This document shows, one piece after another, positions 63,805-64,000 of a stretch of DNA of 64,000 nt. The stretch comes from Lachnospiraceae bacterium (GTDB lineage: Bacteria; Bacillota; Clostridia; Lachnospirales; Lachnospiraceae), in the NCBI GenBank assembly GCA_017427775.1, contig JAFRSD010000012.1:41761-105760 (forward strand). The letters are read 5' to 3'. Position 1 is the first letter of the stretch. Each line of letters begins with the position of its first letter. The translations under genes were made by a program, and so were the position numbers. The notes below the pieces were generated by a model. That model had not been told where the DNA came from. It ran no database searches and saw nothing but the letters and a program-made list of their open reading frames with translations.

Positions 63805-63832
63805 TCTATACAGATAACGATTCAGGACGCAA
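63805..63832 (-). promoter_or_regulatory. Predicted promoter of the 62524-63768 lipoprotein
   Basis: TTGCGT (63832-63827), a 16-base spacer and TATAGA (63810-63805) on the minus strand, immediately behind the terminator of the preceding gene. Confidence 0.45.
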
Positions 63833-63862
63833 AAAAGTCGGAAGAAATTCTTCCGACTTTTC
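63833..63862 (-). terminator. Second terminator after the right-edge gene
   Basis: A stem of about 14 bp (AAAAGTCGGAAGAA type, almost no loop) is followed by TTTTTTG on the minus strand. With the hairpin at 63877-63907 it forms a tandem stop for the gene entering from the right. Confidence 0.8.
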
Positions 63863-63876
63863 AGACTGAAGACAAA

Positions 63877-63907
63877 CGCGGTTTTGGAAAACATCCAAAA
63901 CCGCGTA
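63877..63907. terminator. First terminator hairpin after the right-edge gene
   Basis: ACGCGGTTTTGGA (63877-63889) pairs with TCCAAAACCGCGT (63894-63906), loop AAACA-like, directly after the stop at 63913. The T-run is better on the plus strand (ATCTTTTTAT) than on the minus strand, so it may stop transcription in both directions. Confidence 0.75.
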
Positions 63908-63912
63908 TCTTT

Positions 63913-64000
63913 TTATGCCATAAGAGTTTTTTGCTGTCTTTTCAGCTTAAAAGGTCCATCCGGGCCATCCAACAGTCCCATTCTATCCAGCATCTTTGCC
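63913..64000 (-). CDS. C-terminal end of an unidentified gene (partial)
   Basis: The last 28 codons of a gene entering from beyond the right edge. The end is rich in Lys, Gln, Gly and Pro (MGLLDGPDGPFKLKRQQK), with stop TAA at 63915-63913. It is supported as coding by the two terminators placed just after the stop. Too short to identify. A transposase tail is one possibility among many. Confidence 0.45.
   Translation of the reverse strand, partial: AKMLDRMGLLDGPDGPFKLKRQQKTLMA

Noticed and set aside
1..64000. CRISPR arrays, tRNA or rRNA genes, prophage or complete insertion sequences
   Set aside because: Nothing with the needed repeat spacing, cloverleaf or transposase features was seen by reading. 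The right-edge tail is too short to call a transposase.

Overview
The window looks like a chromosomal segment of a Clostridia-type Firmicute, most likely Lachnospiraceae-like. This is inferred from the gene families and signals seen, not from any database search. Supporting signs are GGAGG-type ribosome binding sites throughout, a T-box leader on the methionyl-tRNA synthetase gene, a Firmicute-style Tad pilus locus (Flp1-like pilin, DUF5702-like last gene), an AraC-type (YesN-like) response regulator, MarR-controlled paired ABC exporters, and many lipoproteins with Cys lipoboxes. Base composition is near 50% GC by eye. I recognised no tRNA, rRNA, CRISPR array, complete insertion sequence or phage gene.

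Layout. 1-6.05 kb (minus): Tad/Flp pilus operon (TadZ, TadA/CpaF, TadB, TadC, Flp1 pilin, DUF5702-like, cut by the window edge). 6.37-12.7 kb (plus): a frameshifted surface protein, then MoxR ATPase, DUF58 protein and a membrane transglutaminase. 12.8-21.3 kb (minus): a YtfQ-like lipoprotein, sensor kinase and AraC-type regulator, followed by a second binding protein and an ATPase plus two permeases of the galactofuranose (YtfQRT-YjfF) type. 21.5-25.8 kb (minus): MarR repressor and two half-size ABC exporters, with palindromic operators on the promoter. 26-28 kb (minus): an ECF sigma factor and its probable membrane partner, the latter broken by a frameshift. 28-29.9 kb: zinc-ribbon protein, metallo-hydrolase and a small membrane protein. 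29.9-34.3 kb (minus): MacB-like permease, a degenerate ABC ATPase and 4-alpha-glucanotransferase. 34.5-36.9 kb (minus): metG with its T-box.

36.9-47 kb (minus) is one compact unit: PP2C phosphatase, Ser/Thr kinase, a small membrane protein and a 2367-residue Ig-repeat surface protein. 47.2-50.3 kb (plus): flotillin-like protein and O-acetylhomoserine sulfhydrylase. 50.4-50.6 kb (minus): a small unit that may encode a 23-residue membrane peptide. 50.7-54.2 kb (minus): zinc-ribbon membrane protein, PQQ-propeller lipoprotein, phosphatidylserine decarboxylase. 54.3-56.5 kb: transketolase. 56.6-59.9 kb (minus): flavoprotein, RsmI, MdoB/LtaS-like enzyme. 59.9-63.8 kb: two lipoproteins flanking release factor 3. 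The right edge holds the tail of an unidentified gene.

The most interesting points are the ABC ATPase that has lost its Q-loop, signature and H-loop residues beside a MacB-type permease; the kinase/phosphatase pair coupled to a giant surface protein whose only visible downstream terminator is the metG T-box; the 23-residue peptide unit; the MarR operator set; and 20-bp-phased direct repeats on the flavoprotein promoter.
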